Part shown: piece by piece, positions 1 through 6,179 of the stretch
Position numbering within the stretch: the stretch's first letter is position 1
Layout: every line of letters begins with the position of its first letter
Source: Candidatus Spyradosoma merdigallinarum
GTDB lineage: Bacteria; Verrucomicrobiota; Verrucomicrobiia; Opitutales; UBA953
DNA length: 6,526 bases
Direction: 5' to 3'
NCBI GenBank assembly: GCA_018713755.1
Contig: DVOG01000070.1
Location: forward strand, 1-6,526
Translations under genes and position numbers: made by a program
The notes under the pieces: generated by a model
What the model was told of the DNA's origin: nothing
The model's input: the letters and a program-made list of their open reading frames with translations, nothing else
Database searches by the model: none

Positions 1-156
1 ACGTCCGGCTTTTCCATGCAGGACATCAACCGTTACCAGTTCCGCCGCAACCGCTCGTCCGATCCCGGCTTGCCCGTCGTTTCTCCGGATTCCGGCGGGA
101 ACGCGCGCCGGGAAAATTTCGGCGGGGGCGGGAACGCCGTTTTCGAACAGGAGTAA
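1..156 (+). CDS. C-terminal end of an unidentified protein (5' end outside the window)
   Basis: Frame 1 is open from the first base to TAA at 154-156 and gives 51 residues. The tail begins TSGFSMQDINRYQFRRN, then becomes low in hydrophobic residues and rich in Gly, Asn, Ser and Pro, ending in FEQE. I do not recognise the family. There is no membrane segment, and the last ~30 residues look disordered. Two copies of the GGGAACG motif (97-103 and 130-136) are read here as G-N-A, so part of this tail has the composition of the dispersed repeat rather than of a folded domain. The gene lies 60 bases upstream of the methyltransferase gene on the same strand with no obvious terminator between, so co-transcription is likely. 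That it is coding is inferred from codon pattern and a clean stop just before the next gene. Confidence 0.55.
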   Translation, partial: TSGFSMQDINRYQFRRNRSSDPGLPVVSPDSGGNARRENFGGGGNAVFEQE

Positions 157-216
157 AATGTTGCCGCAGATCCGAAATCTTTCCGCGGCGCGGAAATCCA
201 GCAGAAAGTCCGCCTG

Positions 217-909
217 ATGCCCGAAGGTTCTCGCGTAAAAAAAATGTTCGCAGGAATCGCGAAACGCTACGATTTCGCGAACCTGCTCTTGAGCGGCGGT
301 TTCTGCCGCGGCTGGACGCGCAGGCTCGTCGCGCGCGTTTGCCGCGAAAACCCGTCTGAAATCGCGGATCTCGCGACGGGCAGCGGCGACGTCGCCTTCG
401 AGCTGCAGCGGCGTCTGCCCGCCGCGCGCGTGCGCGGTTTCGATTTCTGCGCGGAAATGCTCGACGTCGCGCGTTCCCGCGCCGCGAAAATTCCCGGCGC
501 GGAGCGCGTCGTTTTCGCCGCGGGCGACTGCATGGCGTTGCCGCTTCCCGACGCGTCCGTCGACGCCGTGACGATCGCCTACGGCGTGCGCAATTTCGAG
601 GATCGTTCCCGCGGCCTGCGCGAAATGTTCCGCGTGCTGCGGCCCGGCGGCTGCGCCTTCGTGCTCGAATTCACGCAGCCCGCGGCGTGGTTCCGTCCGT
701 TTTACTTTTTCTATCTGAAGCATCTGCTGCCGCTCTTCGCGCGCGTCGCGACGGGGGATCGCCGCGCCTACGAATACCTCGCCGGCTCCATCGCGGCGTT
801 TCCGCCGAAGGAAAAATTTTCCGAGGAGCTGCGCGCCGCCGGCTTTTCCGAGGTGCGCGCCGAGGGCTTCACGGCGTCGATCGTCGCCGTTCACGTCGCG
901 AGGAAATGA
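217..909 (+). CDS. ubiE: UbiE/MenG-type demethylmenaquinone (or ubiquinone) C-methyltransferase
   Basis: A 230-residue class I SAM-dependent methyltransferase, about the usual UbiE length. It would methylate the quinone ring in the last steps of menaquinone (demethylmenaquinone to menaquinone) or ubiquinone synthesis, acting on a membrane-embedded prenylated substrate. Visible signatures: MFAGIAKRYDFANLLLSGG near residues 10-28 (the UbiE N-terminal signature); motif I DLATGSGD at 51-58 for SAM binding; the acidic loop GFDFCAEML at 74-82; YGVRNFEDR at 122-130; and RVLRPGG...LEFT at 139-153, close to the second UbiE signature. The ATG at 217 is the first usable start, because the frame back to the preceding stop has no ATG, GTG or TTG. 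No clear ribosome binding site is seen. The stop overlaps the ispE start, indicating one operon. Menaquinone is the likelier product if the host is a verrucomicrobium, but the sequence alone does not decide this. Confidence 0.92.
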   Translation: MPEGSRVKKMFAGIAKRYDFANLLLSGGFCRGWTRRLVARVCRENPSEIADLATGSGDVAFELQRRLPAARVRGFDFCAEMLDVARSRAAKIPGAERVVFAAGDCMALPLPDASVDAVTIAYGVRNFEDRSRGLREMFRVLRPGGCAFVLEFTQPAAWFRPFYFFYLKHLLPLFARVATGDRRAYEYLAGSIAAFPPKEKFSEELRAAGFSEVRAEGFTASIVAVHVARK

Positions 910-1820
910 CCGTGCGCTTCCCGGAACGGAGAACTTTTTCACGCATCGCTCCCGCGAAAATCAACCTGATGCTCGCCGTCACGGGGCCGCGCGCCGACGG
1001 TTTTCACGGCGTCGTTTCGCTCGTCGCGCCCGTTCCCGCGCTGCACGATTCGCTGGAGATGACGCTGCTCCCGGACGCGGCGGAAGACGTGCTGGAATGC
1101 GCGGCGCCGGGCGTGCCGCGCGACGCGTCGAACCTCGTGCTGCGCGCGGCGGCGTCGTTCCGTTCCCGCGTGCCGGCGTTCCCGCGCGCGCGGTTTTCGC
1201 TGAAGAAAAACATCCCGCACGGAGCGGGGCTCGGCGGCGGGAGCTCGGACGCGGCGGCCGCGTTGCGGCTGATGGCGGAGGCGGCGGGAACGCTCGCGCC
1301 GCCGGAAGACGCGCTGCGGGAAATCGCCGCGGAAGTCGGCTCGGATTGCCCGCTCTTTCTCGCCGGTGCGCCGGTCATCGTCCGCGGGCGCGGCGAGCTC
1401 GCGGAAAAACTTTCCGCGGAAGAAGCCGCGGCCGTCGCCGCCGCGGAATTCATGATTTTCAAGCCGGCGTTCGGCGTTTCCACCGCGGAGGCCTACGCGG
1501 CGATGCGCCGCGCCGCGCCTGCGTTTTACACGTCCGAGGCGGAAGCCGAGGCGACGCTCGCCGCGTGGAGGAAAAATCCCCGCGGGAACGCGCTTCCGCT
1601 GTTCAACGGCATGGAAGCGGCGGTCTTCCGCAAGCACGCCGCGCTGCCGGCGCTTTTCCGGACGCTGCGGGAACGCTTCGGACTTTCGCCGCGCATGAGC
1701 GGCAGCGGAAGCGCGTGCTTCGCCGACGTTTCGGGGCGGAGCGACGTTCCCGCCGTCGCCGCCTGCATCCGCGAATGCTGGGGAAAAACCGCCTTCGTCT
1801 TCGTTCCCGCGCGCGCGTAA
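906..1820 (+). CDS. ispE: 4-diphosphocytidyl-2-C-methyl-D-erythritol kinase
   Basis: GHMP-superfamily kinase of the MEP pathway, phosphorylating CDP-methylerythritol at the 2-hydroxyl with ATP in the cytoplasm. The start is the ATG at 906, giving 304 residues. The frame continues upstream to another ATG at 687, but that part lies inside the methyltransferase gene and is not IspE-like. Signatures: PAKINLML at 16-23 with the catalytic Lys18; RADGFH at 29-34, the usual R-x-DG(Y/F)H; the ATP-binding loop IPHGAGLGGGSSDAAAA at 103-119; GSDCPLFLAGAP at 145-156 with the catalytic Asp147; and the C-terminal MSGSGSACFA from 264. All expected motifs are present, so it should be active. A GAGG sits only two bases before the ATG, too close for a normal Shine-Dalgarno, so translation is probably coupled to ubiE through the 4-base overlap. 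Eight motif copies lie in this gene. Confidence 0.95.
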   Translation: MTVRFPERRTFSRIAPAKINLMLAVTGPRADGFHGVVSLVAPVPALHDSLEMTLLPDAAEDVLECAAPGVPRDASNLVLRAAASFRSRVPAFPRARFSLKKNIPHGAGLGGGSSDAAAALRLMAEAAGTLAPPEDALREIAAEVGSDCPLFLAGAPVIVRGRGELAEKLSAEEAAAVAAAEFMIFKPAFGVSTAEAYAAMRRAAPAFYTSEAEAEATLAAWRKNPRGNALPLFNGMEAAVFRKHAALPALFRTLRERFGLSPRMSGSGSACFADVSGRSDVPAVAACIRECWGKTAFVFVPARA

Positions 1821-1839
1821 GCGCGGAGCGCTCTTTTTT
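1820..1839 (+). terminator. Short intrinsic terminator after ispE
   Basis: A GC-rich hairpin begins on the last base of the ispE stop codon: stem AGCGC (1820-1824), loop GGA, stem GCGCT (1828-1832), then C and six T (1834-1839). The stem is only 5 bp but wholly compact, and the T run is well placed. It would close the upstream-gene/ubiE/ispE transcript. It directly abuts the promoter proposed for the next gene. Confidence 0.6.
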
Positions 1840-1841
1840 GC

Positions 1842-1870
1842 TTTACAGACGCGGCGCGGCGCGAAATAAT
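1842..1870 (+). promoter_or_regulatory. Sigma-70-type promoter for the small basic-protein gene
   Basis: TTTACA at 1842-1847 (5 of 6 matches to TTGACA) and AATAAT at 1865-1870 (5 of 6 to TATAAT) are separated by exactly 17 bases. A start near 1877 would give a ~29-base leader that is AT- and pyrimidine-rich with no Shine-Dalgarno. The position, just after a terminator and just before a small ribosomal-type gene, supports an independent, probably strong, transcription unit. Confidence 0.65.
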
Positions 1871-1905
1871 CCTCTTTCCTTTTCAATCAACATCCATCCG
1901 AAATT

Positions 1906-2004
1906 ATGGGCAATCTCAAGAAAAAGCGTCGTCTCAAGATGAACAAGCACAAACGCCGGAAACGCTCCAAGGCGAACCGCCACAAGAAGCGCATCTGGGG
2001 CTGA
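1906..2004 (+). CDS. Small basic COX24/AURKAIP1-type (bS22/mS38-like) ribosomal protein
   Basis: A 32-residue protein with 17 Lys/Arg plus two His. It opens MGNLKKKRRLKMNKHKRRKR, continues with SKANRHKKR, and ends IWG before TGA at 2002-2004. The pattern KKRRxKMNKHKxRKRxK matches the conserved core of the COX24_C/AURKAIP1 family (mitochondrial small-subunit protein mS38) and resembles actinobacterial bS22. These proteins are tiny RNA-embedded components of the small ribosomal subunit. The reading is supported by the family match, a dedicated promoter upstream and terminator hairpins immediately downstream. It is too short for ordinary ORF length cut-offs and could easily be missed. No Shine-Dalgarno is visible; the leader just before the ATG is AT-rich. 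The exact ribosomal role in this organism is inferred. The codons (AAG, CGC, CGT) look like those of a highly expressed gene. Confidence 0.85.
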   Translation: MGNLKKKRRLKMNKHKRRKRSKANRHKKRIWG

Positions 2005-2006
2005 GT

Positions 2007-2032
2007 CGGCGGGCGTCGCCGCCGGGCTTTTT
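2007..2032 (+). terminator. Intrinsic terminator just after the small basic-protein gene
   Basis: Perfect 6-bp stem CGGCGG (2007-2012) / CCGCCG (2019-2024) with loop GCGTCG, then GGC and five T (2028-2032). It starts two bases after the stop codon. Confidence 0.6.
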
Positions 2033-2087
2033 CCGGCGTTTCCGCGCTTTTCCGCGGACGCCGGAGAAAAGCGTTCTTCTTTTTTTT
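2033..2087 (+). terminator. Second, larger terminator-like hairpin with T8 tract
   Basis: Outer stem CCGGCGT (2033-2039) / ACGCCGG (2058-2064) and inner stem CCGCG (2042-2046) / CGCGG (2053-2057) around loop CTTTTC form an almost continuous 12-bp hairpin with a 2-base bulge. A T8 run follows at 2080-2087, 15 bases away. That is farther than in a classical intrinsic terminator, so it may serve for 3'-end stability or back-up termination. Confidence 0.5.
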
Positions 2088-2116
2088 CCCGCGCTCGTCC
2101 GTGGGATTTTTATTTT

Positions 2117-2767
2117 ATGAGCATTTTGAGCAAAGTCGTCGGGCTGATTTCCCGCAATGACGAGGGCGGCGGGAACGCCGTCTGCTTCGGCGTGATGTCG
2201 ACGATGACGGAGCGTCCCGGCGAGCGCAAGATTCTCGCGCGCCTCGCCGAAAACGGGCTGACCGCATTTCATCTGCGCCGCCCGCATTGGACTTTGGCCC
2301 AGCACAAAAGCTGGCTGGACGCGTTGCCGGCGGAAGTGCGTTCCCGCGTCGTCGTGCACGCGTTCCCGCAGCTCGTCCGCCGCTGCGGACTGGCGGGCTT
2401 TCAGTTGCCGTCGCCGGAAACGCCGGTTCCCGCGGGAACGCCGGGCGAGATTTCGGCGCAGTGCGAGGATTATCAGGCGATGCTTCGCGTCGGGAAAAAC
2501 TGCGCGCGCATCATGCTCGGGCCGGTTTTCCCTCCGAAAAAATACGACGTCACGGTCCCTCGCCGCACTTTGGGCGAATACGCGGCGATTGCCTCGTACT
2601 GGCGGCGGCACGGGGGCAGGGCGAAAGTCGTCGCTTTCGGCGGCGTCGACGCGTCCAACGTGCATCTGTGCCGGCGGGCGGGCTTCGACGGCTTCGTCGT
2701 CGTGGGCGCCGTTTGGGACGCGCCCGATCCCGTGAAGGCTTTCGCGAATTTGGTTCGGAAATGGTGA
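2117..2767 (+). CDS. Divergent thiamine-phosphate synthase/TenI-like TIM-barrel protein
   Basis: A 216-residue protein of the ThiE/TenI family. ThiE joins HMP pyrophosphate with the thiazole phosphate to make thiamine phosphate. Recognisable parts in order: FHLRRPHWTLAQHKSWLDALP near residues 55-75, which resembles the HLRKP...L..IP segment of Bacteroidetes-type ThiE homologues; RVVVHAFPQLVRRCGLAGFQLPS; LGPVFPPKKYDVTVPRRTL, at the place of the GPxFxTxTK phosphate loop; and VVAFGGVDASN followed by AGFDGFVVVGAVW, the barrel-end phosphate-binding GG and the GAIW-like strand. The usual TxTK and the metal-binding Asp are not visible, so catalytic activity is uncertain and the symbol is left blank. 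The N-terminal GGGNAV loop is encoded by the dispersed motif. A weak GGGA lies 11 bases upstream of the ATG. The stop overlaps the next gene, implying coupling. Confidence 0.7.
   Translation: MSILSKVVGLISRNDEGGGNAVCFGVMSTMTERPGERKILARLAENGLTAFHLRRPHWTLAQHKSWLDALPAEVRSRVVVHAFPQLVRRCGLAGFQLPSPETPVPAGTPGEISAQCEDYQAMLRVGKNCARIMLGPVFPPKKYDVTVPRRTLGEYAAIASYWRRHGGRAKVVAFGGVDASNVHLCRRAGFDGFVVVGAVWDAPDPVKAFANLVRKW
2426..2439. repeat. Tail-to-tail palindrome of the GGGAAC motif inside the ThiE-like gene
   Basis: GTTCCCGCGGGAAC is a perfect 14-bp palindrome formed by two oppositely oriented motif copies that share the central GC. In the protein it is read V-P-A-G-T in a Pro/Thr-rich stretch between barrel elements. 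Confidence 0.8.
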
Positions 2768-3864
2768 CGGCGGACAATTCGACGTTCGCGGAGGACATCG
2801 CTCCCGACGTGCTCGTGCTTTCGCGGCCGGACGGCTTCGCCGACGTCGTGCTGGCCTCCGCCGTGCTGGAGCCGGCGCGCAAGGCGCTCCCGCGCGCGAA
2901 AATCTTTCTTCTCATTCGGGAAAAATACGCCGGGATTTTCTGCAATCATCCCGCGCTCGACGGGCTGATTTTCCTCGACGAGGCCGCGGGGCTGCGCGCG
3001 CTCGCCAAAAAGCTGAAGGCCGTTCGCGCCGACGCGCTCGCGCATCTGGCGTATTCGGAATTCGTCGCCGACGCCGCGAAGCTCGCGAAAATCCGCAACG
3101 TTTCCGCGTTCGAGGACGATGCGGACGCTGACCGCGACGGCGGCGTGACGCTGGAAGTCATCCCGTCCGAACGGCATCGGGAAACGCACGAGGCGTTTTT
3201 CAATTTCGAGGTGCTCGCGCCGTTCGGCGTTCCCGAGGCGGACAAGCCGCGGCTCGACGTTTCTCCCGATCCCGCGGAAAAGCCTTCCGCCGTCGCCAAG
3301 CTCGCGCAATACGGCATCGCGGGAACGGACTACGCCGTTTTCAACCTTGACTGCAATCCGCAGGGGCACTACGTCGATCCCGCCGTTTTTTCCCGCGCCG
3401 CGGAATGGCTACGGGATCACGCGCCGATGCCGATCGTCGTCGTCGGCGAAAAAAACGACGAGGCGACGCCGCGCTTTCTGCGCTTTTGCCGCACGACGCA
3501 CGGCACGCCTATCCTCGACTTGCGCGGGCAAACGACGCCCGCCGAGGCGGCGTGGCTGCTTGGCAGCGCGCGGCTGTGCCTTTCCGGGGAAAACGCGTGC
3601 GCCTACCTCGCCGCGGCGATGCACTGTCCGCTGGTCGCGCTTTTCGTCGACTTTTCCAGCGGGCGCTGGTTTCCGCTCGGGCATCTGACGACGAACATCT
3701 TCACGGGAGCGCACCGGTTCTTCCTCGAGCCGACGTCGTTCTACAACCGCCGGGCGTCGCGGGCGTTCAGCGACGAAAAAATGGCGTCCGCGCTGCAGTT
3801 CGCGCTGGCGCTGCGCGACGCCGCCGGGCGCGGGAATCCCGCCGCGGGAACGCCGTCGCGCTGA
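2761..3864 (+). CDS. Glycosyltransferase family 9-like (heptosyltransferase-like) protein
   Basis: A 367-residue protein with a two-Rossmann-domain, GT-B-like outline. The N-terminal half has APDVLVLSRPDGFADVVLASAVLEPARKALPRAKIFLLI, the usual 'R.d.iGDvvla.p.l.alr...P.a.i..l' opening of GT9, then NHPALDGLIFLDE. The C-terminal half has YAVFNLDCNP, PIVVVGEKND, ILDLRGQTTPAEAAWLLGSARLCLSGENACAYLAAAMHCPLVALF and WFPLGH, the standard GT9 order. The usual DxGxxH nucleotide-sugar segment appears here as SGENACAYLA (residues 275-284), so the conserved Asp and His are replaced. Family members add heptose or related sugars to lipopolysaccharide core at the inner membrane; the substrate here is unknown. 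The ATG at 2761 overlaps the preceding stop by 7 bases; GTG at 2764 is an alternative. The C-terminal GRGNPAAGTPSR is motif-derived and probably unstructured. Confidence 0.75.
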   Translation: MVTADNSTFAEDIAPDVLVLSRPDGFADVVLASAVLEPARKALPRAKIFLLIREKYAGIFCNHPALDGLIFLDEAAGLRALAKKLKAVRADALAHLAYSEFVADAAKLAKIRNVSAFEDDADADRDGGVTLEVIPSERHRETHEAFFNFEVLAPFGVPEADKPRLDVSPDPAEKPSAVAKLAQYGIAGTDYAVFNLDCNPQGHYVDPAVFSRAAEWLRDHAPMPIVVVGEKNDEATPRFLRFCRTTHGTPILDLRGQTTPAEAAWLLGSARLCLSGENACAYLAAAMHCPLVALFVDFSSGRWFPLGHLTTNIFTGAHRFFLEPTSFYNRRASRAFSDEKMASALQFALALRDAAGRGNPAAGTPSR

Positions 3865-3873
3865 AATTTTCCG

Positions 3874-3890
3874 CGGGAACACGTTTCCCG
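3874..3890 (+). repeat. Motif-derived hairpin between the GT9-like gene and recD2
   Basis: CGGGAA (3874-3879) and TTCCCG (3885-3890) form a 6-bp stem with loop CACGT, within a 40-base gap. The following pyrimidine stretch (CTTTTCTCCCTTT) is interrupted, so this is not a convincing terminator. It may be only a degenerate inverted pair of the dispersed motif. Confidence 0.4.
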
Positions 3891-3904
3891 GCTTTTCTCC
3901 CTTT

Positions 3905-6157
3905 ATGGCGCTCCCGCGAAAAGACGTTCCCGCAGCGAAAGAGGACACGCTCGTCGGCGTGCTCGAGCGCATCATTTTTTTCAACGACGAGAATTTTTTC
4001 ACGATCGGCGAAGTTTTCGACGAGGCGACGCGGGAAAAAGTCGTCGTCGCCGGCGCGCTGCCTTCCGTGCAGTGCGGCGAAACGCTGGAGCTGCGCGGCG
4101 CGTGGACGAGTCATCCCGCGCACGGGCGGCAGTTTAGGATTTCCTCGTTCGCGTCGCGGCTCCCGTCGAGCGTCCACGGCATCCGAAAATTTCTCGGCAG
4201 CGGGCTTGTGCGCGGCATCGGGAAAACTTACGCCGGACGCATCGTCGACCGCTTCGGCGCGGACACGCTGCGCGTCATTTCCCATGAATCGGCGCGTCTG
4301 CGCGAAATTCCCGGCATCGGGGAACAGCGCGCGCGCGCCATCAAAAACTCGTGGGACGAGCAGTTCGCGCTGCGCGAAATCATGATTTTTCTGCAGACTT
4401 ACGGCGTGACGACGGCGCAGTGTCTGCGCATCGTCAAGGCTTACGGCGCGGACGCGAAAAAGGTGCTGCAGGAAAATCCGTATCGGCTCGCGCAGGACAT
4501 CGACGGCATCGCGTTCCCGACGGCGGACAAAATCGCCGCCAATCTCGGCCTGCCGACTGAGGGCGAACAGCGCGCCGAGGCCGGCGTCGCCTACGCGATG
4601 CAGCTCGCCGAGGCGGACGGGCATACCGCGTTCCCGCAACGCGATTTGGAAGAAAAGGCCGCGGAGCTGCTCGGCGTCGATCCCGGCGTTCCCGCCGCGC
4701 TCGTTCGAAAAATGCTTGAAAACGGGCGGCTCGTCCGCGCGGAAGGCGTGCAGTTTTCGCGCGGCGCGGACGGGAGCGTTTCCCGCGAGTTCGTTCCGCT
4801 TCTGCAGAAAAAAGATTTCGCCGCCGCGGAGCGCGAAATCGCCGCATGCGTTTCCGCCCTCGCGGGAACGCCGGACCGACTGCCGCCCATCCGCGTCGAA
4901 AACGCCGTCGCCTGGGCGCAGCGCAAGGCGGGGTTCGCGTTCGCGCCGGAACAGGCCGCGGCGGTGAAGACCGCGCTGTCCGAAAAATTTTCGATCGTCA
5001 CCGGCGGTCCCGGCACGGGGAAAACCACGATTCTGCGCGCGTTGTGCGCGATTCTGCGCGCGAAAAACGTGCGCGTGACGCTTGCCGCTCCGACGGGGCG
5101 CGCCGCCCAGCGCATGAGCGAGGCCGCGGGCGTTGCCGCGGGAACCATTCACCGCATTTTGAGGCCGGATCCGGCGACGGGCGGGTTTTCGCATAACGAA
5201 AAAAATCCGCTCCCGACGGATTTCGTCGTCGTCGACGAGGCTTCGATGCTGGACACGAAGCTCGCCGCCGCGCTTTTTCGCGCCGTGCCGCCTTCCGCGC
5301 ATCTCGTGCTCGTCGGCGACGTTCATCAGCTCCCGAGCGTCGGACCCGGCAACGTTCTGAAAGATCTGATGCGTTCCCGCCGCGCCGCCGTGACGAAGCT
5401 GAACGCGGTTTTTCGGCAAGGCAGCCGCAGCGGCATTGTCGCGGCGGCGCACGCCGTGCTGCAGGGCGACGCGCACGTCCCGCAGCCCGTTTCCGAAAGC
5501 GTTTTCGATTTCGATCCGGAAGGCGATCTGCATTTCATCCGCGCGACGGGAGCGGAAGACTGCGTGAACAAAACGATCGCGCTCGCGACGCAGGCGATTC
5601 CGCGTCTGCTCGGAATCCGATCCGCCGACGACATCCAAGTCATCGTGCCGATGCATCGCGGGAACGCGGGCGTGCGCAATTTCAACGCCGTCCTGCAGAA
5701 GGCCTTCAAGCCGGGGCGCGGGAACGAGGGCGTTCCCGCCGCGGGAGGAACGCGGCTGGAGCTCGGTGACAAAGTTCTGCAGAACCGCAACAATTACGAG
5801 AAAAACGTGTTCAACGGAGACCTCGGGCGCATCGATGCCGTTTCCGCGGAAGACGGGAGCGTCGGCGTCCGCTTCGCGGAAACGCATGCGGACTACGAGC
5901 GCGGCGAGCTCGGAGAGCTTCAGCTCGCCTACGCGATCACGATTCACAAGTCGCAGGGCTCGGAGTTCCCCGTCGTCGTCATCCCGCTCGTCAAGGCGCA
6001 TTTCATGATGCTCAAGCGCAACCTGATCTACACGGCGCTTACGCGCGGGCGGAAGCACGTGTTCGTCGTCGGCGAACCGGCGGCGTATTCCATGGCGGCG
6101 CGCAACGCCGATTCCGCGAGGCGTTGGACGGGCTTGCTCGCGCGCCTCGCGAAATGA
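3905..6157 (+). CDS. recD2: RecD2-type ATP-dependent DNA helicase (RecD-like, RecBC-independent)
   Basis: A complete 750-residue superfamily 1B helicase, typical RecD2 length, expected to unwind DNA 5' to 3' and act in repair, replication-fork processing or mismatch-related pathways without RecB/RecC. Order of parts: N-terminal OB-like segment (about 14-85); tandem helix-hairpin-helix region with GLVRGIGK (100-107) and LREIPGIGEQRARAI (132-146); Walker A GGPGTGKTT at 367-375 (Lys373); LAAPTGRAAQRMSE; TIHRIL; Walker B VVVDEASMLD at 441-450 (Asp444, Glu445); VGDVHQLPSVGPG (motif III); VFRQGSRSGIV around Arg504-Gln505; the PMHRGNAGVRNFNAVLQ and NNYEKNVFNGDLG segments typical of RecD2; THKSQG-type motif V TIHKSQGSEFP at 679-689; and YTALTRGRKHVFVVGE with Arg714 (motif VI). 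All catalytic motifs are intact. No Shine-Dalgarno precedes the ATG. Eight motif copies lie within the gene. Confidence 0.95.
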   Translation: MALPRKDVPAAKEDTLVGVLERIIFFNDENFFTIGEVFDEATREKVVVAGALPSVQCGETLELRGAWTSHPAHGRQFRISSFASRLPSSVHGIRKFLGSGLVRGIGKTYAGRIVDRFGADTLRVISHESARLREIPGIGEQRARAIKNSWDEQFALREIMIFLQTYGVTTAQCLRIVKAYGADAKKVLQENPYRLAQDIDGIAFPTADKIAANLGLPTEGEQRAEAGVAYAMQLAEADGHTAFPQRDLEEKAAELLGVDPGVPAALVRKMLENGRLVRAEGVQFSRGADGSVSREFVPLLQKKDFAAAEREIAACVSALAGTPDRLPPIRVENAVAWAQRKAGFAFAPEQAAAVKTALSEKFSIVTGGPGTGKTTILRALCAILRAKNVRVTLAAPTGRAAQRMSEAAGVAAGTIHRILRPDPATGGFSHNEKNPLPTDFVVVDEASMLDTKLAAALFRAVPPSAHLVLVGDVHQLPSVGPGNVLKDLMRSRRAAVTKLNAVFRQGSRSGIVAAAHAVLQGDAHVPQPVSESVFDFDPEGDLHFIRATGAEDCVNKTIALATQAIPRLLGIRSADDIQVIVPMHRGNAGVRNFNAVLQKAFKPGRGNEGVPAAGGTRLELGDKVLQNRNNYEKNVFNGDLGRIDAVSAEDGSVGVRFAETHADYERGELGELQLAYAITIHKSQGSEFPVVVIPLVKAHFMMLKRNLIYTALTRGRKHVFVVGEPAAYSMAARNADSARRWTGLLARLAK
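5718..5739. repeat. Perfect 9-bp inverted repeat of the motif inside recD2
   Basis: GCGGGAACG (5718-5726), spacer AGGG, CGTTCCCGC (5731-5739). In the protein this region reads GRGNEGVPAAGG, a Gly/Ala/Pro stretch directly before the conserved GDKVLQNRNNY segment, so it sits in a variable loop. The mRNA could form a stable stem-loop inside the coding region. Confidence 0.85.
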
Positions 6158-6173
6158 CGTTCCCGCGGGAACG
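6158..6173. repeat. Perfect 16-bp motif palindrome directly after the recD2 stop
   Basis: CGTTCCCGCGGGAACG begins at the base after the TGA. It is two complete, oppositely oriented motif copies fused at the central GC. It could be a protein-binding dyad or an RNA hairpin, although with no loop it would have to open in the middle to fold as RNA. Confidence 0.85.
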
Positions 6174-6179
6174 CGCTCC

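Noticed and set aside
687..905. Long N-terminal extension of the ispE frame
   Set aside because: The extra residues are an out-of-frame reading of ubiE, unlike any IspE; the ATG at 906 in the ATGA overlap gives the normal N-terminus.
939..1886. 315-codon minus-strand open frame opposite ispE
   Set aside because: It is Arg/Ala-rich with no domain, fully opposite a convincing IspE, and extends across the promoter and terminator region.
2287..2760. N-terminal extension of the glycosyltransferase frame
   Set aside because: It is an Arg-rich shadow of the ThiE-like gene; GT9 similarity starts only after the ATG at 2761.
3767..6058. 763-codon open frame on the minus strand opposite recD2
   Set aside because: It is an antisense shadow of a GC-rich gene with strong third-position bias. 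The translation is Arg-rich and of low complexity with no recognisable domain, while the plus strand encodes a complete RecD2.
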